Shown here: positions 34,629 to 43,240 of the stretch, piece by piece
Layout of the letters: every line of letters starts with the position of its first letter
How positions within the stretch are numbered: position 1 is the first letter of the stretch
Source: Pedobacter gandavensis
GTDB lineage: Bacteria > Bacteroidota > Bacteroidia > Sphingobacteriales > Sphingobacteriaceae
Direction of reading: 5' to 3'
Assembly: GCF_014172405.1 (NCBI RefSeq)
Contig: NZ_WNXC01000004.1
Span: 1-64,000 of the forward strand
Length of the DNA stretch: 64,000 nt
Notes under the pieces: model-generated
What the model saw: the letters and a program-made list of their open reading frames with translations, nothing else
Databases searched by the model: none
Told to the model about the DNA's origin: nothing
Translations under genes and position numbers: made by a program

Positions 34629-36377
34629 CTAGTTAATTCTGGAAATACCAAGGTCTATAAAGCTGCCCGTAGACCACTTGATCTTTAAAGCCTGGCCCGC
34701 ATCCAGAATACTTTCCCGACTTACCTCTTTTCCTGTTCCATAATTGATCTGTGCAAAAGGATTTTTATCAATATTGAGCACCAGCAACAAACGACTTCCC
34801 TTTTTTAACTGTTTGCTAAATACCCGGGAACGATGAAAAGGGATGGTTTCCTCCTTCCCAGGCACCAACAATTTCCGCTGCGTCATATCATGTGCATAAC
34901 TCGCTCTGCCTAAAAAATAGGAAAGTTGAAAATACTGACCGTCGGGAGTCAGCTCATATAAAGTCAGGCCAATATCCATATCTCCTTTATTGATGATTGC
35001 TTTTAATACGCCTTCCAACTTACCACTCAGCGAAACCGCTGAGTCAAATGGCTGGCTTAAAAAGAACAAGCCATTACTCCTGTCTAGCTCATTTTTAATA
35101 ATCGGATCAGGATAGTAATCGTTATTGGTACTATTCCTATCCGCAAGATCAACAGATTGATCCATAAAATGGCTTTTGGTTGGTTTAACAGCAGACAAAC
35201 GATATTCAGTCCCGCTTTTGTCCAGATAAAACCTGATTTTTGAAGATTCCATTTTTCCCATTGAAGGCACGTGCCTCCAGGTGTTGGCTCCCATCACCTC
35301 GAAATTTATCTTATCCTTTAAAAGCTTGGGCTTCTGACCACCTTTTAAAATATAGTCCATCCATTGAAAAGTAATTTCCCGGGTATTGATCAAAGCAACA
35401 TCATCCACCTGATAACCTTTTAAATTTGGGATCCCCCCCTGTTGTGCACCAAAATGATCATATGGGCCAATAATCAGGTAATGTTCCGCATTAGGAAGAT
35501 ATTTGTAATGCTCTGTTAAATATTCAAGTGCCGAAACCTGACCATCATCATAGTAACCTGTAATTGTCAAAACCGGAATATTTATCTTTGAAAACTCTTG
35601 CTTAAAGGGCACCATCGCTTGCCAGTAGGCATCATAATCCGGATGCAACAACCACTTTTGAAACCATGGATTCGCAGTACCATCCAAACTGTCTACCTTG
35701 TTAAAAGGCAGGCCTGATTGCCACCATTTATTACGCATTTTCCGCCAACGTGCTCCATCATCATTGACGCCATTGTCTGTATATTTATTATTCGTCACAT
35801 AAAATGCCCACTGATAATTGGCCAATAAAAAAATATTATTTTCCATGGGAAGGCCGAGTCCGGGAATCGCTGCTACATAAGGAACAATCGTCTTTAAGGC
35901 GGGGTTTAAGTTTTTTGTTGCTGCCCATTGCGCAAAACCTGAATAACTTCCTCCATACATGCCTACGCTCCCATCACTCCAAGGTTGTTGTACAATCCAA
36001 TTAATAACCGCATTCACATCTTCCACCTCCTTTTCATAAGGTACCATATCGTCTGGACTGAGGCGCTTCCCTCTTGAATCTGCTACAATGCCCACATACC
36101 CATGATCTGCTGAGTATTTAGCCTCAGCAAGACTTCTTTTAGTGTCTGAATAAATAAAATACATTAAGGCAGTTGGTTGCTTCAGTGGCGCTCCCTTTTT
36201 CCTAACCACAACAGCGGATAAAGTAATGCCATTGGGGGCTTTGATGATCACGCTATCCGCGATGTGATAGTTCAGTGTATCAGGTAAGGTCAGTGCGGAT
36301 TGTCCAAAACCCAACTGACTAAATAAAAGGCATAGCGCGGCCATACCAAAGGTTTTTCTCTTCTGGTTCATGATCAT
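34629..36377 (-). CDS. CocE/NonD-family alpha/beta hydrolase (X-Pro dipeptidyl-peptidase-like), exported
   Basis: A 582-residue exported hydrolase with a signal peptide (MIMNQKRKTFGMAALCLLFSQLGFG). The S15-like catalytic domain has the nucleophile Ser144 in GMYGGSYSGF, the acid in TITGYYDDGQ and the His in IGPYDHFGAQ; a C-terminal jelly-roll (PepX_C) follows. Such enzymes cleave esters, amides or X-Pro peptides. It follows the LytTR regulator gene by 13 bases, so it is a probable target or partner of that two-component system. A paralogous family member lies at 51956-53833. Confidence 0.88.
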   Translation of the reverse strand: MIMNQKRKTFGMAALCLLFSQLGFGQSALTLPDTLNYHIADSVIIKAPNGITLSAVVVRKKGAPLKQPTALMYFIYSDTKRSLAEAKYSADHGYVGIVADSRGKRLSPDDMVPYEKEVEDVNAVINWIVQQPWSDGSVGMYGGSYSGFAQWAATKNLNPALKTIVPYVAAIPGLGLPMENNIFLLANYQWAFYVTNNKYTDNGVNDDGARWRKMRNKWWQSGLPFNKVDSLDGTANPWFQKWLLHPDYDAYWQAMVPFKQEFSKINIPVLTITGYYDDGQVSALEYLTEHYKYLPNAEHYLIIGPYDHFGAQQGGIPNLKGYQVDDVALINTREITFQWMDYILKGGQKPKLLKDKINFEVMGANTWRHVPSMGKMESSKIRFYLDKSGTEYRLSAVKPTKSHFMDQSVDLADRNSTNNDYYPDPIIKNELDRSNGLFFLSQPFDSAVSLSGKLEGVLKAIINKGDMDIGLTLYELTPDGQYFQLSYFLGRASYAHDMTQRKLLVPGKEETIPFHRSRVFSKQLKKGSRLLLVLNIDKNPFAQINYGTGKEVSRESILDAGQALKIKWSTGSFIDLGISRIN

Positions 36378-36390
36378 GAAATTTATATTT

Positions 36391-37083
36391 TTACTGATTT
36401 AAGTTCTTGAATTTCACCGCCTGTCGTTCTGAAATACGTACCAGCGTTCCGTTGTTTAAGGTTATTGACATTCCACTATCCTGCCGAATAATGGTTTTTA
36501 TTTCATTTAAATTGACAATCTGACTCCGATTGGCTCTAAAAAAAAGTTTATCATCCAATTTCTCCTCTAATTTATTTAAGGAACTCTTTATCATTACTAC
36601 TTCTTTTCCGAAATATAGCCTGGCATAGTTATCCAAAGATTCGATTAAGTAAACGGTACTCCATTTCAGTAGGAAATGACGCTCCTTATTTTTCACAAAG
36701 ATGCTTGGCTCTGATTCACCTGAACACCTTTCAACAACCTGATTCATTGCTTTTTCAAAACGCTCTACCCGGATAGGTTTCATCAAATAATCCAGCGCTG
36801 ATACTTCAAAAGCTTTCAAGGCATACTGGTCGTAAGCAGTAACGAATACCACGAGTGGCACAAAGTCAAGTCCCTCCAAAAGTTCAAATCCTGACCGTCC
36901 TGGCATCTGAATGTCTAAAAAAATCAGCTCAGGTTTCAAAAGACCGATCAACTCTTCAGCTTCATCAGCATTTGAGGCTTCTGCCAAAACCCGGATCTGT
37001 GGGTAGTCCTTGAGCATACGAATCAATTCCAGCCTGGCTGCCCGCTCATCATCTATAATAATAGCTCTAATCATATTATTCAT
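36391..37083 (-). CDS. LytTR-family response regulator
   Basis: A 230-residue response regulator: receiver domain (about 5-120) with phosphoacceptor Asp57 in LIFLDIQMPGRSGFE and Lys in YLMKPIRVERF, followed by a LytTR DNA-binding domain (about 130-228; ESLDNYARLYF, FFRANRSQIVNLNEI). It overlaps the histidine kinase gene by 8 bases and precedes the CocE hydrolase gene by 13 bases. LytTR factors bind direct repeats; none was identified here. Confidence 0.93.
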   Translation of the reverse strand: MNNMIRAIIIDDERAARLELIRMLKDYPQIRVLAEASNADEAEELIGLLKPELIFLDIQMPGRSGFELLEGLDFVPLVVFVTAYDQYALKAFEVSALDYLMKPIRVERFEKAMNQVVERCSGESEPSIFVKNKERHFLLKWSTVYLIESLDNYARLYFGKEVVMIKSSLNKLEEKLDDKLFFRANRSQIVNLNEIKTIIRQDSGMSITLNNGTLVRISERQAVKFKNLNQ

Positions 37084-38161
37084 AAGTCGGAATTTTTACT
37101 ACTGCACACACTTGTCCTGCCTCCAGCTCATAAAGATCAAAACTTGCATTTCCAGCATAGGTGATTTTTAATCGTTCCTCCAGATTTTTTAAGCCAATCC
37201 CACTTTCAGTGTTTTTACCCGATAGCCTTCCAGGACTGATTACTTCAATACACATGAAATCAGGAGATCTCGTCAGTAAAACCTGAATAAATCCACCGTT
37301 CTTTTGTACCGCAACCCCGTGCTTCACTGCATTTTCTACCAAACCCTGAATACACATCCTAGGTACCTGAATATTGGAAAATGAGCGATTGCTTGCTATT
37401 TTAAATGTTAACCGATCTCCCATCCTCAATTGCTCAAGTTCCAAATAATCCTTGACCAGGGAAAGCTCTTCTTCCAGAGGGAGTACCAAAGTCTCCCCTT
37501 TATAAAGACCGGCACGTAAAAGCTCAGTCAGCAGATCAATTCCTCTTCCTGCGGAATTAGGACTTGTATAAATCAGAGATTTTATCGTATTCAAAGAATT
37601 AAACAGGAAATGTGGGTTGAGTTGCATATGAAGGTGATCCAGTTGCGTCTGTTTTAAACTCAATTCTATTTTTGCTTTTTCAGTTGCCATACGCAATGCT
37701 CTTTTTGCATAATGATAAAGGTGATAGGCTAACAACCATATTGCCATTAAGCGAATCCCTGCCATAAAAATACCAAGACCATTTAGTTTAAGAAATTCTT
37801 GTATGCTTTGTTGCGCGTTTAATTGAAAAAGTATCCTGATTCCATAAAGTTTGAGTATCGTTATTAAAGTATATAAGATTCCCATCACTAGTACAGCTGG
37901 CAGGATACGAATCAGCAGACTTCTCAAATCCAGGTCCTCCCAATGATGGGCTAAGGAGAAGTTTCGATACAGGTGGGTAATCAAAATATAAATCAGAACG
38001 TCCGAGAGCAATTGAACCAGAGCCAGATTTATCCGGAAACCACCAGTCAAAAACCCTTGCAGCGTCCAATACAAAGATGCTATGGTCCAGCCAGCAAGCT
38101 GACATTTCCAGTAAAGTGATAAATGGGCTTTAGTTTTCAAGATCTTTTCTATTTGAAACAA
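37076..38161 (-). CDS. LytS-type sensor histidine kinase (His_kinase family)
   Basis: A 361-residue membrane kinase. About four membrane helices lie between residues 20 and 150, with no recognisable extracellular sensor domain. The His_kinase motif is HMQLNPHFLFNSLNTIKSLIY, with phosphoacceptor His184, and a degenerate ATPase domain ends the protein (GLVENAVKHGVAVQKNGG, ESGIGLKNLEERL). It is the first gene of the minus-strand operon with LytTR regulator, CocE hydrolase and probably DUF3078-SMR. The stimulus is likely sensed within the membrane. Confidence 0.92.
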   Translation of the reverse strand: MFQIEKILKTKAHLSLYWKCQLAGWTIASLYWTLQGFLTGGFRINLALVQLLSDVLIYILITHLYRNFSLAHHWEDLDLRSLLIRILPAVLVMGILYTLITILKLYGIRILFQLNAQQSIQEFLKLNGLGIFMAGIRLMAIWLLAYHLYHYAKRALRMATEKAKIELSLKQTQLDHLHMQLNPHFLFNSLNTIKSLIYTSPNSAGRGIDLLTELLRAGLYKGETLVLPLEEELSLVKDYLELEQLRMGDRLTFKIASNRSFSNIQVPRMCIQGLVENAVKHGVAVQKNGGFIQVLLTRSPDFMCIEVISPGRLSGKNTESGIGLKNLEERLKITYAGNASFDLYELEAGQVCAVVKIPTYE

Positions 38162-38251
38162 ATCAACGAAAACTAATCACAAGAAAGAAGACAAAGTACA
38201 GCAATGCTTGATTTTGGGGATGAACGCAGCAAGCTCCCCAAGGATATATCC

Positions 38252-38797
38252 TTAATTCAAAATCCAGTTTAGTATTTTCGCGATATTATTGGCATCATCA
38301 ACACCACGGTGATGGGTTCCTTCCAGAGGAATCTTAAGCAGGCTCAATGCAGCTGACATTCCCTTTTCATTGGATAGTTTCTTTTTTAACGCAAATAATG
38401 TCTTTACATTGATATGAGAAGGGCCAAAAGGATAGCCAATACTCATCGCAGTACATTGCTTCTGAAATTGCTTCTGATCGTATGCGCCAAAGCTCGCCCA
38501 TGGTCTGCCTTGAGACAAGTATTCCTCTTTTAAAATGCGGCAGGCTTCCTTAAATTCTATCCCATCTTTTTCAATCATCTCTAGGCTGATGGTCGTCAAT
38601 TCAGTACAAAACGTACTGATCTCAGACCTTTCGGGTCTAACCAATATACCCCTATTCTCAGAAATTTCACCGGTACGAATATCCAGGAGGCATACGCCAA
38701 CCTCAATAATGTCACTTTCCATTCCTTTGGGCTGTCCTGTATTCCAGCAAGTTGCTTCGATATCTACGATGACTATTTTGTCTAGTTTATTTGCCAT
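38252..38797 (-). CDS. DEDDh 3'-5' exonuclease, KapD/ERI1-like
   Basis: A 181-residue single-domain exonuclease of the DnaQ-like superfamily. Motif Exo I is VDIEATCW (Asp12, Glu14), Exo II lies around PWASFGAYDQKQF, and Exo III is HHRGVDDANNIAKIL with the catalytic His and Asp of the DEDDh type. The first-motif sequence resembles the ERI1/KapD group, so an RNA or mixed nucleic acid substrate is possible. The start is ATG 38797; a small ORF ends 23 bases upstream and could be cotranscribed. Confidence 0.87.
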   Translation of the reverse strand: MANKLDKIVIVDIEATCWNTGQPKGMESDIIEVGVCLLDIRTGEISENRGILVRPERSEISTFCTELTTISLEMIEKDGIEFKEACRILKEEYLSQGRPWASFGAYDQKQFQKQCTAMSIGYPFGPSHINVKTLFALKKKLSNEKGMSAALSLLKIPLEGTHHRGVDDANNIAKILNWILN

Positions 38798-38820
38798 TCT
38801 TTAAAAATTTAATCTAATTA

Positions 38821-39057
38821 TTATTTATTTGGTTCCCAGAGATTGAAGAAATCCCAATCAATTATTGCTGTTGAGCTGGTCAAGTTTTTCAAGCCCATAT
38901 AGTTCTTATTCAGATCACTGATCAATTCAATACTTTCTTGGAAGATTTGCAGGGATTTCGCGGTAAAAGCATCACCTGTATTATGGTGCATTATGGAATG
39001 AATGGATAACTTCGGCTCCATCCAGTCTTTTGTGCTGTTTAGATTTTCTGAGAACAT
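38821..39057 (-). CDS. Small hypothetical protein (78 residues)
   Basis: I do not recognise this protein. It starts at an ATG and has mixed hydrophobic and charged composition (KSLQIFQESIELISDLNKNYMGL suggests an amphipathic helix), without a signal peptide or membrane segment. The ending is aromatic-rich (IIDWDFFNLWEPNK). Support for it being real is its position 23 bases before the exonuclease gene on the same strand and the lack of any competing frame. It could also be a chance frame. Confidence 0.4.
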   Translation of the reverse strand: MFSENLNSTKDWMEPKLSIHSIMHHNTGDAFTAKSLQIFQESIELISDLNKNYMGLKNLTSSTAIIDWDFFNLWEPNK

Positions 39058-39093
39058 TAATTATAATCAAACATACAATTTTTCTGAAAACCA

Positions 39094-39127
39094 AAAAAGC
39101 CTCTCAGTTTTCACTGAAAGGCTTTGC
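39094..39127 (-). terminator. Terminator after tRNA-Asn
   Basis: On the minus strand AAAGCCTTTCAGTG is paired with a near-exact complement and followed by TTTTTT; it starts a few bases after the tRNA 3' end. Confidence 0.7.
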
Positions 39128-39131
39128 AATT

Positions 39132-39208
39132 TGGCTCCCGAGACTGGGCTCGAACCAGTGACCCTCTGATTAACAGTCAGATGCTCTAACCAGCTGAGCT
39201 ACTCGGGA
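39132..39208 (-). tRNA. tRNA-Asn (anticodon GTT)
   Basis: The minus strand folds into a full cloverleaf: acceptor TCCCGAG / CTCGGGA, D-arm GCTC AGCTGGTTA GAGC, anticodon stem TCTGA / TCAGA with loop CTGTTAA (anticodon GTT, plus-strand 39172-39174), T-arm with TTCGAGC loop, discriminator G and an encoded CCA end. A terminator-like hairpin follows. Confidence 0.95.
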
Positions 39209-39353
39209 GTACTGGTTAACCAAAATAAACGTCTTTTTGAAGTCTTAAACAACATTAAGTTTCGTTCGTTTTGGGAATGCAATATTAGGGGTTTTAATTT
39301 ATTTATGCAATATTTGTAGCGAAATATTTTAAAATAATTTTAAGAAAATATCT

Positions 39354-40274
39354 ATGAGCCTGATAATCATAGGGACAGTAGCATTTGATGCTATAGAAAC
39401 TCCCTTCGGAAAAACAGATAAGATAGTCGGAGGAGCCGCTACTTATGCAAGTTTAGCTGCATCTTACTTCTATGATAAGGTGAAAATCGTCGCAGTTGTA
39501 GGTGATGACTTCCATAAAGAAGACATTGATACATTTAATGAACACGGAATTGATACCGAAGGATTACAAATAAAAGAAGGAGAAAAATCTTTCTTCTGGT
39601 CAGGAAAATACCACAATGACATGAACAGCAGAGACACTTTAGTCACTGAATTAAATGTATTGGCGGATTTCGATCCAATTATTCCTGAAAATTACCAGGA
39701 CTGTGAATACCTGATGCTGGGCAACCTTACACCAGTAATTCAACGCACAGTAATAGAAAGATTAAAAAACAGACCAAAGCTGATCGTTCTGGATACCATG
39801 AACTTCTGGATGGACATCATGATGGACGACCTCTTGGAAACCATCAAATTGGTTGATGTATTGACTATTAATGATGAAGAAGCACGTCAATTGTCTGGAG
39901 AATATTCTTTGGTGAAAGCCGCAAAGAAAATTCTAACCATGGGTCCAAAATACCTGATCATTAAAAAAGGTGAACATGGTGCATTGTTGTTCCATGAAGA
40001 TAAAATATTCTCTGCACCAGCATTGCCATTGGCAGAGGTATTTGACCCAACTGGAGCAGGAGATACTTTCGCAGGTGGTTTTATTGGTTATTTGGCAAAA
40101 GTAGGTACCATCAACTTCAACAACATGAAGAATGCAATCATCTACGGTTCTGCTTTAGCTTCTTTCTGTGTAGAGAAATTTGGAACAGAAAAAATTCTTA
40201 ACCTGACAGACGAAGAAGTAGCTACACGTATTCAGGAATTTGTGAAACTAAGCTCATTTACAATTGAGGCTTAA
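39354..40274 (+). CDS. PfkB-family carbohydrate/nucleoside kinase
   Basis: A 306-residue ribokinase-fold kinase. The N-terminal part carries the substrate-side Gly pair (DKIVGGAATYASLAASYF); the C-terminal signature DPTGAGDTFAGGFIGYLA contains the catalytic Asp and anion hole. The short lid and sequence suggest the group annotated as sugar or adenosine kinase in Bacteroidota; the substrate is not certain. It is monocistronic, beginning after the divergent tRNA and ending at a strong terminator. Confidence 0.9.
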   Translation: MSLIIIGTVAFDAIETPFGKTDKIVGGAATYASLAASYFYDKVKIVAVVGDDFHKEDIDTFNEHGIDTEGLQIKEGEKSFFWSGKYHNDMNSRDTLVTELNVLADFDPIIPENYQDCEYLMLGNLTPVIQRTVIERLKNRPKLIVLDTMNFWMDIMMDDLLETIKLVDVLTINDEEARQLSGEYSLVKAAKKILTMGPKYLIIKKGEHGALLFHEDKIFSAPALPLAEVFDPTGAGDTFAGGFIGYLAKVGTINFNNMKNAIIYGSALASFCVEKFGTEKILNLTDEEVATRIQEFVKLSSFTIEA

Positions 40275-40295
40275 ATAAACGGCTCAATTGTAAAA

Positions 40296-40334
40296 CAAAA
40301 AACGGAGTGCTCCATGGAACACTCCGTTTTTTTA
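40296..40334. terminator. Bidirectional terminator after the PfkB gene
   Basis: AAAAAACGGAGTG paired with CACTCCGTTTTTT around a 10-base loop; T runs on both strands serve the convergent cytochrome-b5-like gene as well. Confidence 0.85.
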
Positions 40335-40347
40335 TGAATTTAAATGA

Positions 40348-40581
40348 TCATTTCAATTTTCCAACAGCCTTAAACTTTTCAAAAACACCTTCTGTATGCG
40401 GTGCATCGGAGAGCTCTTCTGTCAGGTCTTGTCCTGCCCAATGTTCATAATGCTTTCCATTACGCCATAGACGGCTTTCCGTAACATCGTAAATAAAGCC
40501 CAGATAAGCTACCCAGATCTCCGGTTTATCTTGTCCGTTGCGAAGAGCAAGTTGTTGTTTGGTGTAAAGAGGTAGCTCCAT
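40348..40581 (-). CDS. Cytochrome b5-like heme-binding domain protein
   Basis: A 77-residue stand-alone cytochrome b5 domain with no signal peptide. The family features are WVAYLGFIYDVTESRLWRNGKHYEHWAGQDLTEEL, with candidate axial His at 44 or 47, and a second His at 62 in DAPHTEGVFEKF. Its ATG shares the A of the upstream lycopene-cyclase stop codon (TAATG), so translation is coupled. It might pass electrons to a membrane oxygenase or the carotenoid pathway; that is inference. Confidence 0.82.
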   Translation of the reverse strand: MELPLYTKQQLALRNGQDKPEIWVAYLGFIYDVTESRLWRNGKHYEHWAGQDLTEELSDAPHTEGVFEKFKAVGKLK

Positions 40582-41252
40582 TACGCTTTAAACCTACTTT
40601 TAAACCATTCATAAAAATAAACACTCAACAATAGCATTCCCATGAAATAAAAGTGACTTTCAAAAGGAATCGCCCCAATTCTTAAATCAAGCGTGTCCTT
40701 ATAAGAGATCACGGGGAGCACAGAAATTATTCCATAACCAATATAGAATAACACCAAGCTTACCAGATAACCTCGGTAAAATTGGTAGCTAAACCTTAAT
40801 TTATTTAGGTATTCAATATAAAAAATCAAGACGAATAATACGCCAAATGAAACTGTACTGTACCATTTCAAGTGTGCAAAAAATAGCATAGCAATACAGA
40901 TTCCAAGCATTAGATTACTAAATGACAAGCTGAATTTATCCAGCGCATTGTTTGGAAAAAACACATTTAGGGCTTGATAAATGGAAATTCCTGCCAGGCA
41001 ACTCGTCATATAAAAAAGAAATTCTTCAATTGGAATAATCCAAAGACGGGTTCCTGATAAATAGGAAGGATTAAAATCCCATGCACCAAAAATCACAAAT
41101 AACGTTGCGAAAAAAGAGAAGATCAATCCGGTAATGACAACTGCTGGAAGGGCAAATTTTATCGTTTGGTAAAAGTTTGTTTTTTTAACCAAGAGCAGCA
41201 AGATGGGAACAATCAGCATGCCCAAGGCCAATAACAGATAGGTGAGGTTCAT
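40581..41252 (-). CDS. Lycopene cyclase domain protein (CrtYcd-like)
   Basis: A 223-residue polytopic membrane protein of the heterodimeric/fused CrtYc-CrtYd lycopene cyclase family. About seven membrane helices alternate, and the family block GAWDFNPSYLSGTRLWIIPIEEFLFYMTSCLAG contains the PxEE motif thought to be catalytic; a partial second copy (GAIPFESHFYFMGMLL) is near the C terminus. The family converts lycopene to carotenes with beta rings. No phytoene synthase, desaturase or hydroxylase lies next to it. It overlaps the cytochrome b5 gene by one base. Confidence 0.85.
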   Translation of the reverse strand: MNLTYLLLALGMLIVPILLLLVKKTNFYQTIKFALPAVVITGLIFSFFATLFVIFGAWDFNPSYLSGTRLWIIPIEEFLFYMTSCLAGISIYQALNVFFPNNALDKFSLSFSNLMLGICIAMLFFAHLKWYSTVSFGVLFVLIFYIEYLNKLRFSYQFYRGYLVSLVLFYIGYGIISVLPVISYKDTLDLRIGAIPFESHFYFMGMLLLSVYFYEWFKSRFKA

Positions 41253-41319
41253 TTATAAATTAGTTAAGCCCAAAAATATGATTTTGACCCCATTTACCAA
41301 TTTTCTTTTTTGAGCCTAC

Positions 41320-41352
41320 AAAAAATGCCTTAACGCAAGCGCCAAGGCATCT
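41320..41352 (-). terminator. Terminator after the ECF sigma gene
   Basis: Minus-strand ATGCCTT / AAGGCAT, with extra pairing in the loop, followed by TTTTTTG. It separates the sigma gene from the lycopene cyclase gene. Confidence 0.75.
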
Positions 41353-41372
41353 ATATATTGTTTATTCAAAAT

Positions 41373-41903
41373 TCACATGATTTCTGCTCCTAAAATTTCT
41401 TTAGAATAAGTCTTCAAATACTTTTTAAGGATCTGGCGTGCAACATGGATTCTGGTTTTTACAGTTCCAATAGGGATGTCTAAGATCTCCGCAATTTCAT
41501 GGTATTTATACCCTTCAAAATATTTGATAAATGGCACATAATACTCTGGTTGAAGCGTGGCTAAAGCTTTATTGATATCGCCTATAATGAACTTACTATC
41601 GCTTGTATTTTTAGAGGCACTATAGTGCAAATTAGCGGAAGAAATATCGTCGGATTTGGTAATTAATGCGTTAGTTTTCACTAAGCGTCTGTAGTTGTTA
41701 ATAAAGGTATTTTTCATGATGGTAAACAGCCACCCTTTTAAATTAGTACCTTCTTTGAATTTGCTGTAGTAAGTTACAGCTTTCAACATTGTGTCCTGTA
41801 CTAAGTCATTTGCATCCTCAATATCTTTAGTAAAATTTAAAGCGAATGACTGCAACGAAACAGAATGATCGTTTAGTTGGAGGTTGAATTCATTTTTTGT
41901 CAT
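41373..41903 (-). CDS. ECF RNA polymerase sigma factor, RpoE-like
   Basis: A 176-residue ECF sigma factor. Region 2: NDHSVSLQSFALNFTKDIEDANDLVQDTMLKAVTYYSKFKEGTNLKGWLFTIMKNTFIN. Region 4: GYKYHEIAEILDIPIGTVKTRIHVARQILKKYL. Unlike the two FecI-like factors it has no hydrophobic tail and no FecR next door, and no anti-sigma gene is evident. It sits upstream of the lycopene cyclase pair, but a terminator lies between, so a regulatory link is only suggested. Confidence 0.92.
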   Translation of the reverse strand: MTKNEFNLQLNDHSVSLQSFALNFTKDIEDANDLVQDTMLKAVTYYSKFKEGTNLKGWLFTIMKNTFINNYRRLVKTNALITKSDDISSANLHYSASKNTSDSKFIIGDINKALATLQPEYYVPFIKYFEGYKYHEIAEILDIPIGTVKTRIHVARQILKKYLKTYSKEILGAEIM

Positions 41904-42072
41904 AATGTTTTAAGTTTTAAGGTTAAAAAGGCAAACAAACAAAGATTTATGAGTGGCGCTCGCTAGTTTGTTTAATCTTACACACCAAATGCTATACAAC
42001 ATTAGTACCAAAAAATCAATAGCAATATTAAGAAATTGTTTTTCGGGGTTGGCTATGACAAAGAGCCCTGTG

Positions 42073-43089
42073 TCACAAAATATTTACTTCTCTTTCTAAC
42101 CGTACACCAAACTTGGCCTCCACGGTATTTATAATATTTTCTGAAAAACTGTACACTTCCTGTCCAGTAGCCTGTCCATGGTTAACCAGTACCAGTGCCT
42201 GATTTTTCCAGGTACCAGTTTGTCCAAAGACCTTGCCTTTGAAGCCACATTGCTCAATCAGCCAGCCTGCAGCAAGTTTCACCTTACCACCAGCCACCTG
42301 ATAATGAACTGTTTCCGGAAAATCATCCTGAAGCTTTTTAAAATCAGAAGCGGAAATTACTGGATTTTTAAAGAAACTACCCGCATTCCCAATAGTTGTA
42401 GGGTCAGGTAATTTACTCACCCGGATATGCGCAACAACTGCAGATACATCGGCGATGGTTGGCTTGCTGATTCCACGTTTGGCAAGCTCCTCTTGAATCG
42501 CTCCGTATTGCGTGTTAATTTTCGCTACACGACTTAAGCGGAAGCGCACTTCAGTAATTAGGTACTGTCCTTTTAATTCATTTTTAAAAATGCTATCTCG
42601 ATAACCAAACTGGCAATCCGCATGGCTAAACGACCTGGAAATACCGGTACTGATTTCCATCCCCGTACAAGATTCAAATACATCTTTCAACTCTACGCCG
42701 TAAGCACCAATGTTTTGTATTGGCGAAGCACCAACTGTGCCCGGAATCAGGCTTAAATTCTCTACTCCGGCATAACCATGCTGTACACAATAGTTGACAA
42801 AATCATTCCAAACTACTCCTGCCCCTGCAGTCACGATCACATCCTCCCCTTGATCTACCGCTGAAATACCTGGGATGCTCACTTTAACCGCTAATCCCTC
42901 AAAATCTTTGGTAAATAACACATTGCTACCACCTCCTAAAATCAACAAAGGCTGTGTTTTAATGAGCTCCGAAGACAGGAGTTCCTGCAAGTCTGAAAGG
43001 CTAACTACCTCTGCAAAATAAAGGGCCTTAACAGCGATACCAAACGTATTATAAGGTTTTAACGAAGTGTGTTGTTGGAAGATGGTCAT
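42073..43089 (-). CDS. murB: UDP-N-acetylenolpyruvoylglucosamine reductase
   Basis: MurB reduces UDP-GlcNAc-enolpyruvate to UDP-MurNAc with FAD and NADPH, an essential cytoplasmic step of peptidoglycan synthesis. The 338-residue length fits the type I enzyme of E. coli. Motifs are TSLKPYNTFGI near the N terminus, the FAD-binding LLILGGGSNVLFT, GVENLSLIPGTVGASPIQNIGAYGVEL, GYRDSIFKNEL, the catalytic Ser region PTTIGNAGSFFKNPV and GWLIEQCGFKGK. It is monocistronic, divergent from the first TetR gene. Confidence 0.96.
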   Translation of the reverse strand: MTIFQQHTSLKPYNTFGIAVKALYFAEVVSLSDLQELLSSELIKTQPLLILGGGSNVLFTKDFEGLAVKVSIPGISAVDQGEDVIVTAGAGVVWNDFVNYCVQHGYAGVENLSLIPGTVGASPIQNIGAYGVELKDVFESCTGMEISTGISRSFSHADCQFGYRDSIFKNELKGQYLITEVRFRLSRVAKINTQYGAIQEELAKRGISKPTIADVSAVVAHIRVSKLPDPTTIGNAGSFFKNPVISASDFKKLQDDFPETVHYQVAGGKVKLAAGWLIEQCGFKGKVFGQTGTWKNQALVLVNHGQATGQEVYSFSENIINTVEAKFGVRLEREVNIL

Positions 43090-43240
43090 AGGTAAAATGA
43101 ACTGAATTGCTATAGGCTACAAATGTAATTGTTCAGGACTGGAATCAAGATGATTAAATAAATATTTAAAAAAATTGACTATTTTTCGTCTCTATTGTTA
43201 AAAAACAGGTTTTATTTAGAAAGGAGAACAAAAAATTTAA

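Noticed and set aside
41373..41903. A light-response (CarQ-like) sigma factor controlling carotenoid genes
   Set aside because: Only the nearness to a lycopene cyclase domain gene supports it; a clear terminator lies between, no anti-sigma is present and the sequence carries no CarQ-specific feature I can see.
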